Below, piece by piece: positions 1-6,637 of a stretch of 12,296 bases of DNA. The first letter of the stretch is position 1. Every line of letters starts with the position of its first letter. The position numbers and the translations under genes were made by a program. The stretch covers positions 1-12,296 of the forward strand of contig JAKIZN010000021.1 in NCBI GenBank assembly GCA_022708005.1. The letters are read 5' to 3'. The stretch comes from Bacteroidota bacterium. GTDB lineage: Bacteria; Bacteroidota; Ignavibacteria; Kapaibacteriales; UBA2268. The notes below the pieces were generated by a model that made no database searches, was not told the origin of the DNA, and worked only from the letters and a program-made list of their open reading frames with translations.

Positions 1-1908
1 CCCTTTATTATAAATAAACGACGAAATCACGCCAATCGAGCCGGTAATAGTCATCGGAGTTGATACGATTGTGTCCGCATCCATTGATAGCCAATAGCCA
101 CCAGACGCTGCCACGTCTCCCTGCGAAACAATTATTGGCTTGCGTCCCTTATATCTGCGAACCACTTCGGCAACATAATCGGAAGCCAGAGCCGAGCCGC
201 CGGGCGAATTAACCCTTAAAATCACAGCTTCGTAATCGCTTGAACTTAAAGCATATTCAACAACTTTGGATAGATTTCTGCCGCTAATGCCCGATTCCAT
301 ATCGCAAACTCCTTCGGCATAAATCACAGCAATTTTTCTATCCTGCTCGCTCCAACGGTCATCTTTTGGAGATAAATCAGTGAAAGTCATACCTTCGCTT
401 ACTATCCTATAATCATTTTTCGACTTAATAAGCGTATCTATTTGATTCCAGCGGAAGGATTTATCTACCAATTTTTTAGCGATAGCTTTATCAGCAGTTA
501 AAAACAAATTATTTTCGACTATATTATCAAATTCATTATTGGAAATGTTTCTTGCTAACGAAATTTCTTGCCGTGCATACTCATAAAGGTCATCAATCAA
601 CTTTTGGCGTTGCTCTTTTTCACCTTCGGAAAAATTGGTTCGAGAGTAGCTTTCAGCTGCAGATTTGTATTTGAATAAACGAATTTCTTCAAATCCAATT
701 CCATATTTATCCATAAAATTTTTGTAATAACTGCGAGCCGACGCAAATCCTTCGAGCAAAACTTCGCCCATCGGCTCAATTAAAATTTCATCAGCGACCG
801 AAGCTAAATGATAATTGCGAATGCTATAACCTTCAGAATATACAATGATTTTCTTGCCAAAAGACTTTAGCTCGGCGAGCTTATCTCGCACTTCCCACAT
901 CGCCGAATAGCTTGGGCTGAACTTTGTGATATTAATATATATTTCCTTAACTTCCTTATCGAGCTTCAATGCGTCAAGCTTTTCCAATAAGTCATATAGG
1001 CTAACGTAAGAGCCAGCGCCAAAAATTAAGCTTAGCAAATCCGACTCTTGCTCAAGCGAGCCTTCGAGTTCCATTTTGACAGCTTTAGGACTGCTTATTA
1101 AATTATCATAAATAATTGACCTATCGGGCGGCGAAAAGCGAAAAGTATAGGCTTGAGTGGAGCGGTTTAAATCGCTCTTGTTCGGAGCGGAAGAAATAAC
1201 GCCCACGCCAAGTTTGCCGAAGCTAATATCTACTCCCAACGCAAGCCGTTCATCAGAAAAATATCTGCCGTTGAGCCTTATGCCATCGACAACTTCCCAA
1301 GAAAGCCCAGCGCTCCAATAAATTTCCCGATAATTATTTATGCTATGTGCCATAGCATCAGCATAAGCCGTCAGCGGATAATTTTTAATCGGTCTCAGAG
1401 CGAGTTCAGCGACGTGTTCCTGATTTGCTTCATTGAAATTAGCCCTATAAACATATCCCGCTGAAATATATGGATTAGGGCGAGACATCAGCCCAATCTG
1501 ATATGCAGGACGATACTTGTAGGGATTATCGCCCGCTATTGCGTTATATCCAAAGCCCACTCCAAAGCTGCGATTGCCGAAACCAAGGCTATACCTAATA
1601 TCCCAAAAGCTTTTTCCATTAATATTATACTGCACGGCGCCAGCTCCAAAATATTTCCCTGCGGAAAATATTGCGAAATCTGGATTTTTCAAGTTATAGT
1701 TTTTATCGTTTAAAGCAAACATTAGCTCGCTTCTATCGCTCATAGCAAGTATTGCTGGATTTAGAAATCCATACAGCCCATATCTAAACGCACCTTCGCT
1801 GGCTTGCATAAAGGGCGAATGTTCATAATAAGAAACGAATCTGCTGCCTTGAGCTTGCAGCGAAATCGCCGCAGATATAAAGCAAAAAGCTATTAGAATT
1901 TTTTTCAT
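1..1908 (-). CDS. sppA: Signal peptide peptidase SppA (S49 family) with N-terminal beta-rich domain, 3' end outside window
   Basis: This frame is open without a stop from the ATG at 1908 to the left edge (636 codons), so the C-terminus is missing. It begins with a signal peptide (MKKILIAFCFISAAISLQAQ). Residues ~25-255 are glycine- and aromatic-rich alternating strands resembling a PorV/UPF0164-type outer-membrane barrel. From ~257 the tandem S49 fold follows. The general-base lysine is K415 (in KYKSAAE) and the nucleophile is S602 (in VAASGGYWLS); their spacing of 187 residues is close to that of the E. coli enzyme (K209, S409). RVNSPGGSALAS and TPMTITGSIGVI are further family signatures. 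The family cleaves remnant signal peptides and membrane-protein fragments. By comparison, roughly 150-200 residues should lie beyond the edge. GGAG six bases before the ATG supports the start. The gene is divergent from the receptor gene, and no frameshift was seen. The protease call is firm; the barrel reading of the N-terminus is inference. Confidence 0.93.
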   Translation of the reverse strand, partial: MKKILIAFCFISAAISLQAQGSRFVSYYEHSPFMQASEGAFRYGLYGFLNPAILAMSDRSELMFALNDKNYNLKNPDFAIFSAGKYFGAGAVQYNINGKSFWDIRYSLGFGNRSFGVGFGYNAIAGDNPYKYRPAYQIGLMSRPNPYISAGYVYRANFNEANQEHVAELALRPIKNYPLTAYADAMAHSINNYREIYWSAGLSWEVVDGIRLNGRYFSDERLALGVDISFGKLGVGVISSAPNKSDLNRSTQAYTFRFSPPDRSIIYDNLISSPKAVKMELEGSLEQESDLLSLIFGAGSYVSLYDLLEKLDALKLDKEVKEIYINITKFSPSYSAMWEVRDKLAELKSFGKKIIVYSEGYSIRNYHLASVADEILIEPMGEVLLEGFASARSYYKNFMDKYGIGFEEIRLFKYKSAAESYSRTNFSEGEKEQRQKLIDDLYEYARQEISLARNISNNEFDNIVENNLFLTADKAIAKKLVDKSFRWNQIDTLIKSKNDYRIVSEGMTFTDLSPKDDRWSEQDRKIAVIYAEGVCDMESGISGRNLSKVVEYALSSSDYEAVILRVNSPGGSALASDYVAEVVRRYKGRKPIIVSQGDVAASGGYWLSMDADTIVSTPMTITGSIGVISSFIYNKG

Positions 1909-2119
1909 AAACTTCTCCAAATATTTATTTTTTCGTGCTAATATCTTTCATTAATTACTATTACGAAATAGTTGCTTTTTTGTTCTTAAATTCTACTTTT
2001 TCGCTAAAATTGCAGCGCCGGCAAATGAATATTATTCAAATTCGATTAATTTGCATAATTTGCATTTTTTGGAAAAGTTTATCGTTAATGAAATCTATAA
2101 ATTTGTCATTGTGGAAAAT
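1909..2119. other. Divergent intergenic region between sppA and the receptor gene
   Basis: This AT-rich stretch of 211 bases must hold the promoters of both divergent genes. A 9-bp sequence, AATTTGCAT, is repeated in tandem at 2048-2056 and 2057-2065. Each copy contains TAATTTG, one T short of the Bacteroidota -7 element TAnnTTTG, with no clear partner at -33. A second direct repeat, AAATTTGTCAT, occurs at 2099-2109 and again at 2123-2133, just inside the receptor gene. No hairpin or riboswitch was recognised. Confidence 0.4.
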
Positions 2120-4054
2120 ATGAAATTTGTCATAAGCACTTTATCAATAATTATACTTTCGAGTTTGCTGGCATTTTCTCAAGATGAAGCAGAGCATAAG
2201 CTCGATTCGGAAAGCGATTCGCTGCAAATCAGGCATATCGACACTCTAAAGGTGTATCCGCTAAAAAATCATGGCAGTTTGAGCTATGATACAAGCAGCC
2301 ATTGCAATATAAATATAAAAAAATCAGATGTGAATTTTGACAATTTCTACTCCGTAAGCGATATTATAGCAAAGAGAATATTCGCGTATAACTACCAAAT
2401 GGGCTTTCCCGGACAAATTTCATACCTAACGGCTAACGGCAGTTCTCCAAGAGACTTACTTGTTAAGTACAATGGTAATCCGATATTTACACCGAAAAAT
2501 TCTTACTCTGATATAGATTTAATTTCAAATGAATTTTTCGAGCAAATTGAGATATATCAAGGCAGCTACGCATCTATTTTATCTGGTCGCACAAATTTAG
2601 TAAATTTCACCGAGAAGCGATATAATAGCGCCAAGCCATATACAAAGATGTGGTATACGCAATCTGGCTACGGCGTCATCGGTGCAGACGGGCTTTTCAG
2701 CCAAAATATTCATCCGCGGCTTAATATCGCAATAGGCTTTCATAATATTGCAGGCGATGGGCGATACCAAAACTCCGCTATCGAAAATTGGAATACGCGA
2801 GCTGTACTGCGATACAACAGCAGCGATAAATCTTCGCTATCCATTACTTATAATTTCAACAATAAAAAGCAAGGACGAAACGGAGGCTTAAATTTAGACG
2901 ACAGCCAAGAGCCTTCAAACGAGCTGCAAGCAATAGTAAATTACAACTATTTCAAAGAGCGAATTTTTAGAAATGATATTTCTTTGACTTATTCTAACTT
3001 GCTCGATAGCATAGGAAATAGCTATCTGCTGCTCAATGCTTTTTATTCTACAATTTCAACAGAAGAGCGATTCAAAAGAGAACCCAAGCTGCTACAATTG
3101 GATTCAAGCGGTAAATTTGACCACAGCTCTAATTATTTCGGTGCTAATGCTTTTATCGAAACCAAGCTATTTGATTGGGCAACTGTTCGCTCTGGAGCCG
3201 AATTAATGAGCATGTCAGTGGGCAAAACGCTGCTGAAAAGTTCGGAATCATTTTTTAATTATAATGCGTTCGTGCTCGCAGATTTTCCTATTGGCTCGAG
3301 CTTTAAAGCATCTGGCGGGCTTCGCTACGATAGAAGCTATGCAAGAAATACGCTTCACTTTGGCGGTAGGCTTACGTATTTATCCACAGATTTTCTGCTT
3401 TATTCTGATTTCTCTCGCTCGCAGATTTTGCCATCAGTATTGCAAGGCTTGGATAGAAATATCGAAACGCATTATCTTGGAATAGTCGGAATGGAATTGA
3501 AATCTCACAACTTGAAGTCATCAATATTTTACAGAAGAGTTATCAATCCATTATTGGCAAAGCTTTCGTTCGACAAAAATTATATTGTTTATTCAGATAA
3601 TTGCGATTGCTTGAATCGCGATATTTTTGGATTAGAAATAGTTTTCTCGCCAAACTTATACAAATCTTTCGGCACGGAACTAAAACTTGACGCTTATTAT
3701 TCGCAAACTAATGAGAAAATTGATTATATGCTGCCTAATTTTATTGTCGAGGGCAAGCTATTTTATGAATATACTGTCGGCAAAAGTATAATGCGTGGTG
3801 GCGTCGAAGGTATGCTAATGGGACCATTCAAAGGGCAATCCTTTTATCCTATAACCCAAGATTTTATTTCTTCAGATAAAAAAAGTGGGCTTATGGGCAA
3901 TGGAGCAAACGCTTTTGTTAGTTTGCGGTTAGGAAATGCCTTTCTGCGGATTAGCTTTGACAATTTATTTAATCAATATTACTACTATACTGCTGGTTAT
4001 CCAATGCCGGATAGGATGTTTCACTTATCGCTAACTTGGGCATTTAACGATTAA
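2120..4054 (+). CDS. TonB-dependent receptor-like outer membrane protein
   Basis: The 644-residue product starts with a typical signal peptide ending at AFSQ. I chose the ATG at 2120 because the in-frame TTG at 2051 would put 23 residues ahead of that signal. Residues ~70-165 resemble the plug domain: SSPRDLLVKYNGNPIF matches the 'R..v.vdG.p' segment, and FEQIEIYQGSYASILSGR matches the 'ie.IEV..G..s.lyG' segment. The remainder is amphipathic beta strands. It ends in an NLFNQYYYYTAGYPMPDR-type last turn and a final strand with aromatic residues, as in TonB-dependent barrels. It lacks the carboxypeptidase-like N-terminal domain of SusC-type receptors. Its length suits siderophore, cobalamin or metal uptake, but nothing in the sequence or neighbours names the substrate. 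The ribosome binding site is weak (GGAAAAT). The gene stands alone. A non-transporting barrel with a plug-like domain is the alternative. Confidence 0.8.
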   Translation: MKFVISTLSIIILSSLLAFSQDEAEHKLDSESDSLQIRHIDTLKVYPLKNHGSLSYDTSSHCNINIKKSDVNFDNFYSVSDIIAKRIFAYNYQMGFPGQISYLTANGSSPRDLLVKYNGNPIFTPKNSYSDIDLISNEFFEQIEIYQGSYASILSGRTNLVNFTEKRYNSAKPYTKMWYTQSGYGVIGADGLFSQNIHPRLNIAIGFHNIAGDGRYQNSAIENWNTRAVLRYNSSDKSSLSITYNFNNKKQGRNGGLNLDDSQEPSNELQAIVNYNYFKERIFRNDISLTYSNLLDSIGNSYLLLNAFYSTISTEERFKREPKLLQLDSSGKFDHSSNYFGANAFIETKLFDWATVRSGAELMSMSVGKTLLKSSESFFNYNAFVLADFPIGSSFKASGGLRYDRSYARNTLHFGGRLTYLSTDFLLYSDFSRSQILPSVLQGLDRNIETHYLGIVGMELKSHNLKSSIFYRRVINPLLAKLSFDKNYIVYSDNCDCLNRDIFGLEIVFSPNLYKSFGTELKLDAYYSQTNEKIDYMLPNFIVEGKLFYEYTVGKSIMRGGVEGMLMGPFKGQSFYPITQDFISSDKKSGLMGNGANAFVSLRLGNAFLRISFDNLFNQYYYYTAGYPMPDRMFHLSLTWAFND

Positions 4055-4164
4055 TCTAAAATAATGTATTAGGAATTTTGACTGAATACGTATTTGTAAG
4101 GAAAAGTTAGGTTTTAAGATGGGGCTGTCTCATAAGGTAACAGGTGAGAGCGTCAGTGTTTTCC

Positions 4165-4197
4165 AGATGTCCTACACCTTCGAGGTGTAGGACATCT
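4165..4197. repeat. AGATGTCC palindrome, copy 1
   Basis: This is a perfect 15-bp inverted repeat, AGATGTCCTACACCT pairing with AGGTGTAGGACATCT, with the 3-nt loop TCG. The outer 8 bp are shared with the palindrome at 4433-4465, while the inner bases differ but still pair. No T-run follows on the plus strand. Confidence 0.85.
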
Positions 4198-4213
4198 TAA
4201 AGCCAAATTGTAA

Positions 4214-4332
4214 CGAACCCGAAGGGTTCGAATGTTTGTAGTAATGAATAAGCGGAGATTTATACGACTCCGTAGGAGTCGCATTAGGTTATGCAATCTT
4301 ATTTTCTACAAACATCAAATCCCTTCGGGATT
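4214..4332. repeat. REPIN-like pair of inverted short repeat units
   Basis: Two units face each other. Read on the minus strand, unit 1 (4241-4214) is CTACAAACAT followed by a stem CGAACCC/GGGTTCG with loop TTC. Read on the plus strand, unit 2 (4306-4332) is CTACAAACAT followed, after a short spacer, by AATCCC/GGGATT, also with loop TTC. The 10-base tag and the CCC-TTC-GGG core are identical and the outer stem bases differ while keeping pairing. Between the units lies a third 3-nt-loop hairpin, CGACTCC/GGAGTCG with loop GTA (4265-4281). A short conserved tag plus palindrome, present as an inverted pair, is the layout of REP/REPIN sequences, which are mobilised by RAYT-type Y1 transposases encoded elsewhere. 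No such gene is in the window. Confidence 0.6.
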
Positions 4333-4432
4333 AAACCCAAATAATGTATCAGAACCCATATAAGACAGCCCCCATCTGGAGTATACAGACGTTCTCGTCT
4401 ATCACCTTATAATACAGCCCAATAGCAAAAAT

Positions 4433-4465
4433 AGATGTCCAACATCTTGGGGATATTGGACATCT
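4433..4465 (-). terminator. Probable nuoD terminator (AGATGTCC palindrome, copy 2)
   Basis: On the minus strand this forms a 14-bp stem, AGATGTCCAATATC with GATGTTGGACATCT, containing one mismatch and loop CCCAA. ATTTTTGC follows directly. It begins about 38 bases after the nuoD stop, so position, stem and short T-run fit an intrinsic terminator. It is also the second member of the palindrome family seen at 4165-4197, so it may be a repeat recruited as a terminator. Confidence 0.55.
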
Positions 4466-4502
4466 GAACATTTCGCATTGTCTTGTATTTTCTCATATAT
4501 TG

Positions 4503-5777
4503 CTATTTATCTGCTTCGCCCATAACGGGGTCAATAGAACCAATAGCTAATATCACGTCAGCCACCATAGAACCTATGACCATATCGGGCAGGCTCTGCA
4601 AATTAGCAGATGACGGAGAGCGGATTTTCATCTTCCACGGGTGTCCTGTGCCATCAGATACAATAAAGAATCCAAGTTCGCCTTTGGGCGCTTCGATTGC
4701 GGTATAAGTTTCGCCTACTGGCGGCGCAGCTCCAAAATTAATAAGCATAAAGTCGTTTATCAGCTCTTCCATTTTGGTATACACTTCGGCTTTTCGTGGC
4801 AGTGCTGCGGTTGGCTTTTTGGCAATAATTTCGCCTTTAGGCATCTTTTCGAGAACTTGTTGCAGTATCTTAACGCTTTCCTTCATTTCCTGCACGCGAA
4901 CCATATATCGCGCCCAAACGTCGCCTTCGTTATAAGTAATAACATTGAAATCAAGTTCATTATAAACCAAGTAAGGCTCATCACGGCGAAGGTCGCGGGC
5001 AATGCCAGAGCCGCGCAAAGTTGGACCAGTTAGCCCCAAATCAATAGCCCTTTCTGGCGAAATATAGCAAACGCCGGATACTCTATCTAAAAATATTCTA
5101 TTGCGAGCTACTAATTTTTCGGCATAAACTAATTCGCCAAGAAAAGCATCTAACCAAGTTTTTAGCTTTGGATATACTTCTTCGGGCAAGTCATTGACCA
5201 CTCCACCAATTCGTGTATAGCTTGTAGTAAATCTAACGCCACAAATTAGCTCGAATATATCATACAACTTTTCTCGCTCAGTAAAAGTCCAAAGTAGCAT
5301 AGTCAAAGCGCCTGCGTCCATACAAGTAGAACCCATAGCCATTAAATGCGATGAAATTCTTGCAAGTTCGGCAACCAGCACTCTAATCCACGCCGCTCTT
5401 GGCGGAATTTCTATTCCGAGAGCGTTTTCTATAGCCAAAGTAACTGCTACGTTGTTCGACATAGGAGATAAATAATCGAGCCTATCGGTGTGGGCTATAA
5501 ATTCATGATAAGTTAGATTTTCTGCTAACTTTTCATATCCACGATGAAGATAGCCTAATTCCGGGACGCAGTTTATGACAGTTTCGCCGTCGAGCCTGAG
5601 CAATACACGCAGCACTCCGTGAGTGGCTGGATGTTGCGGACCCATGTTTAGCACTAAATCATTTTCGAGCGGATCAGTGATAATCACAGAAGTATCTTGA
5701 TCGAGCAATTTCTTGTATATCTTTTTATGCCGAGCATTTAAAATTCTATCGGCTTCCGATTGAGTTTTTACGTTCAT
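4503..5777 (-). CDS. nuoD: NADH-quinone oxidoreductase subunit D (NuoD, 49 kDa-type)
   Basis: This 424-residue protein is a full-length NuoD, a peripheral-arm subunit of respiratory complex I that helps form the quinone site next to NuoB. Signatures include GPQHPATHGVLR (46-57), ELGYLHRGYEKLAE (73-86), HTDRLDYL (96-103) and the C-terminal IDPVMGEADK. The quinone-binding histidine and tyrosine (H59 and Y108 in the bovine protein) correspond to H53 and Y102, with the same spacing of 49, so the site looks intact. Roughly the first 40 residues form a charged extension. GGAG five bases upstream of the ATG gives a good ribosome binding site. The gene starts 43 bases after the DUF5683 gene on the same strand, so the two may be co-transcribed. 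No other nuo gene is present: nuoC and nuoE, its usual neighbours, are missing on both sides. Confidence 0.98.
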   Translation of the reverse strand: MNVKTQSEADRILNARHKKIYKKLLDQDTSVIITDPLENDLVLNMGPQHPATHGVLRVLLRLDGETVINCVPELGYLHRGYEKLAENLTYHEFIAHTDRLDYLSPMSNNVAVTLAIENALGIEIPPRAAWIRVLVAELARISSHLMAMGSTCMDAGALTMLLWTFTEREKLYDIFELICGVRFTTSYTRIGGVVNDLPEEVYPKLKTWLDAFLGELVYAEKLVARNRIFLDRVSGVCYISPERAIDLGLTGPTLRGSGIARDLRRDEPYLVYNELDFNVITYNEGDVWARYMVRVQEMKESVKILQQVLEKMPKGEIIAKKPTAALPRKAEVYTKMEELINDFMLINFGAAPPVGETYTAIEAPKGELGFFIVSDGTGHPWKMKIRSPSSANLQSLPDMVIGSMVADVILAIGSIDPVMGEADK

Positions 5778-5820
5778 TTAATCTCCGTATTTATTCTAAT
5801 TGTCATTAACTATTTTAGCC

Positions 5821-6342
5821 CTATTTTATTTTATATTGAAAATTAATATTCATTCCATCATATCTTTTTGTTAGATAAATAGAATAGTCGCTATCGACAG
5901 AAAAATCAAATAGATGCGCTCCCACATAAGCATCTACCGCCGCAAGAGCATAAACACCCAGCAAATAAAATGCAGACATATCGCGGTTGTCGCGATAAAA
6001 TTCGCGGTTGTTTCGCAGAGTTAGCGCCTCTGTGCTTGTCTTGTTGCTCATTTTATTATATTTATCTCGATAATCCGCATAATCTAAGTGATTTTGAATA
6101 ATAAAATATGTCAAAGTGGCTGCACCTGTGAAGAAAATAGGTGCTTTCCAATATGAGCCAACATATAGCTGCCCCCAGCCCGGCAATATAAAAGACCGCA
6201 CCAATGCTCCTGTAGGCGATTTGGTATAGCTATCTTCAAATATTTCTTGCTTTGTCGCTGAGCTATCGCTAATGTCGGTTTCATCAGCAATAGCCGAATT
6301 AACACAGCAGAAAAAACTCGTCAGAAGCAGTAATATCAACAA
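5821..6342 (-). CDS. DUF5683-family membrane protein (non-ATG start)
   Basis: I recognise a DUF5683-type protein by RSFILPGWGQLYVGSYWKAP (49-68) and VDAYVGAHLFDF (136-147). Two hydrophobic segments (about 64-83 and 122-141) flank a charged loop rich in Tyr, Arg and Asn. The N-terminus is a signal peptide. The family's function is unknown; it is common in Bacteroidota/Chlorobiota envelopes. No ATG or GTG is available: an in-frame TGA lies 18 bases before the first TTG (6342). The ATT at 6354 would instead give MKLNLLILLLLTSFF, a better signal peptide with the usual N-terminal lysine. AGGTGA lies 3 bases before that ATT but 15 before the TTG. I give the conventional TTG coordinate; the real start may be 6354. 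It sits upstream of nuoD in a likely two-gene unit. Confidence 0.8.
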   Translation of the reverse strand: MLILLLLTSFFCCVNSAIADETDISDSSATKQEIFEDSYTKSPTGALVRSFILPGWGQLYVGSYWKAPIFFTGAATLTYFIIQNHLDYADYRDKYNKMSNKTSTEALTLRNNREFYRDNRDMSAFYLLGVYALAAVDAYVGAHLFDFSVDSDYSIYLTKRYDGMNINFQYKIK

Positions 6343-6354
6343 ATTTAATTTAAT

Positions 6355-6637
6355 ATATCACCTATCAGCATTACAAGTATTTAATGACGGATAAAATAAA
6401 AAATTAGTAATATATTATTTAGATTTTATTTAATCACAATAATTTTTAAACTTGATAGTTAAATACTTCTGCAAGATTGTTGCTAATCCAAATTGAGCAT
6501 ATAGCTATTTAGCAAAGCTGTTTGCTGAAAGCAAGGCAGCTATTCTTAATGCTTTTATTTGTTAGATTACCTAAAATGTGAGCTTAATGTTAAATTCATA
6601 CATAGTTTAATTTTTATAAAATAATACGAGGGAACCA
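6355..6637. other. Divergent intergenic region before hppA
   Basis: These 283 AT-rich bases separate the minus-strand DUF5683 gene from hppA and should hold both promoters. I found no good TAnnTTTG element in either direction. The only structure is the pair of adjacent stem-loops at 6480-6541, listed separately. Confidence 0.5.
6480..6541 (+). promoter_or_regulatory. Possible structured leader of hppA
   Basis: There are two adjacent stem-loops. TTGCTAA (6480-6486) pairs with TTAGCAA (6509-6515), with an inner AGC/GCT pair. AGCTG (6516-6520) pairs with CAGCT (6537-6541) and encloses TTGCT/AGCAA with loop GAA. AGCAA at 6511-6515 can alternatively pair with TTGCT at 6522-6526, so two folds exclude each other. 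The structure ends 96 bases before hppA. It matches no riboswitch class I know, and short stems in AT-rich DNA can arise by chance. Confidence 0.25.

Larger units (their letters stand above)
4117..4377. mobile_element. MITE-like element with imperfect terminal inverted repeats
   Basis: The left end (4117-4137) reads AGATGGGGCTGTCTCATAAGG. The reverse complement of the right end (4356-4377) matches it except for one extra G, a T for the C in TCTCAT, and one change near the inner end. GGGGCTGTCT-type ends are common on insertion sequences in Bacteroidota-like genomes (recollection, not a search). The 261-bp interior has no ORF, as expected of a non-autonomous derivative. No clear target-site duplication flanks it: TTAAGAT is to the left and ATCTGGA to the right, although a GAT/ATC pair continues the symmetry. 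The interior carries the AGATGTCC palindrome and the REPIN-like pair. Alternatively, it could be a structured 3' intergenic repeat that does not move. Confidence 0.5.
4055..4502. other. Gene-free interval rich in palindromes between the receptor gene and nuoD
   Basis: These 448 bases lie between the convergent 3' ends of the receptor gene and nuoD and contain no credible ORF. They hold at least six short perfect or near-perfect inverted repeats, listed separately. Besides those, a small stem AGACG/CGTCT with loop TTCT lies at 4387-4400, and AAATAATGTAT occurs at 4058-4068 and again at 4339-4349. No T-run follows any hairpin in the receptor's direction, so I see no intrinsic terminator for that gene. 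Confidence 0.7.

Noticed and set aside
597..779. Small minus-strand frame within the sppA region
   Set aside because: It is out of frame with the clean 636-codon sppA reading on the same strand, which carries the conserved catalytic motifs.
2051..2119. Upstream TTG start for the receptor gene
   Set aside because: It would place 23 residues before a complete signal peptide and falls inside the tandem AATTTGCAT repeat, so the ATG at 2120 is preferred.
4165..4332. CRISPR-like series of short palindromes
   Set aside because: The repeats are not identical direct repeats, the spacing is irregular, and the hairpins belong to different families, so an array is excluded.
4641..5033. A 130-codon open frame on the plus strand opposite nuoD
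   Set aside because: It lies entirely within conserved nuoD, and its His/Phe-rich translation is what antisense reading of this gene would give.
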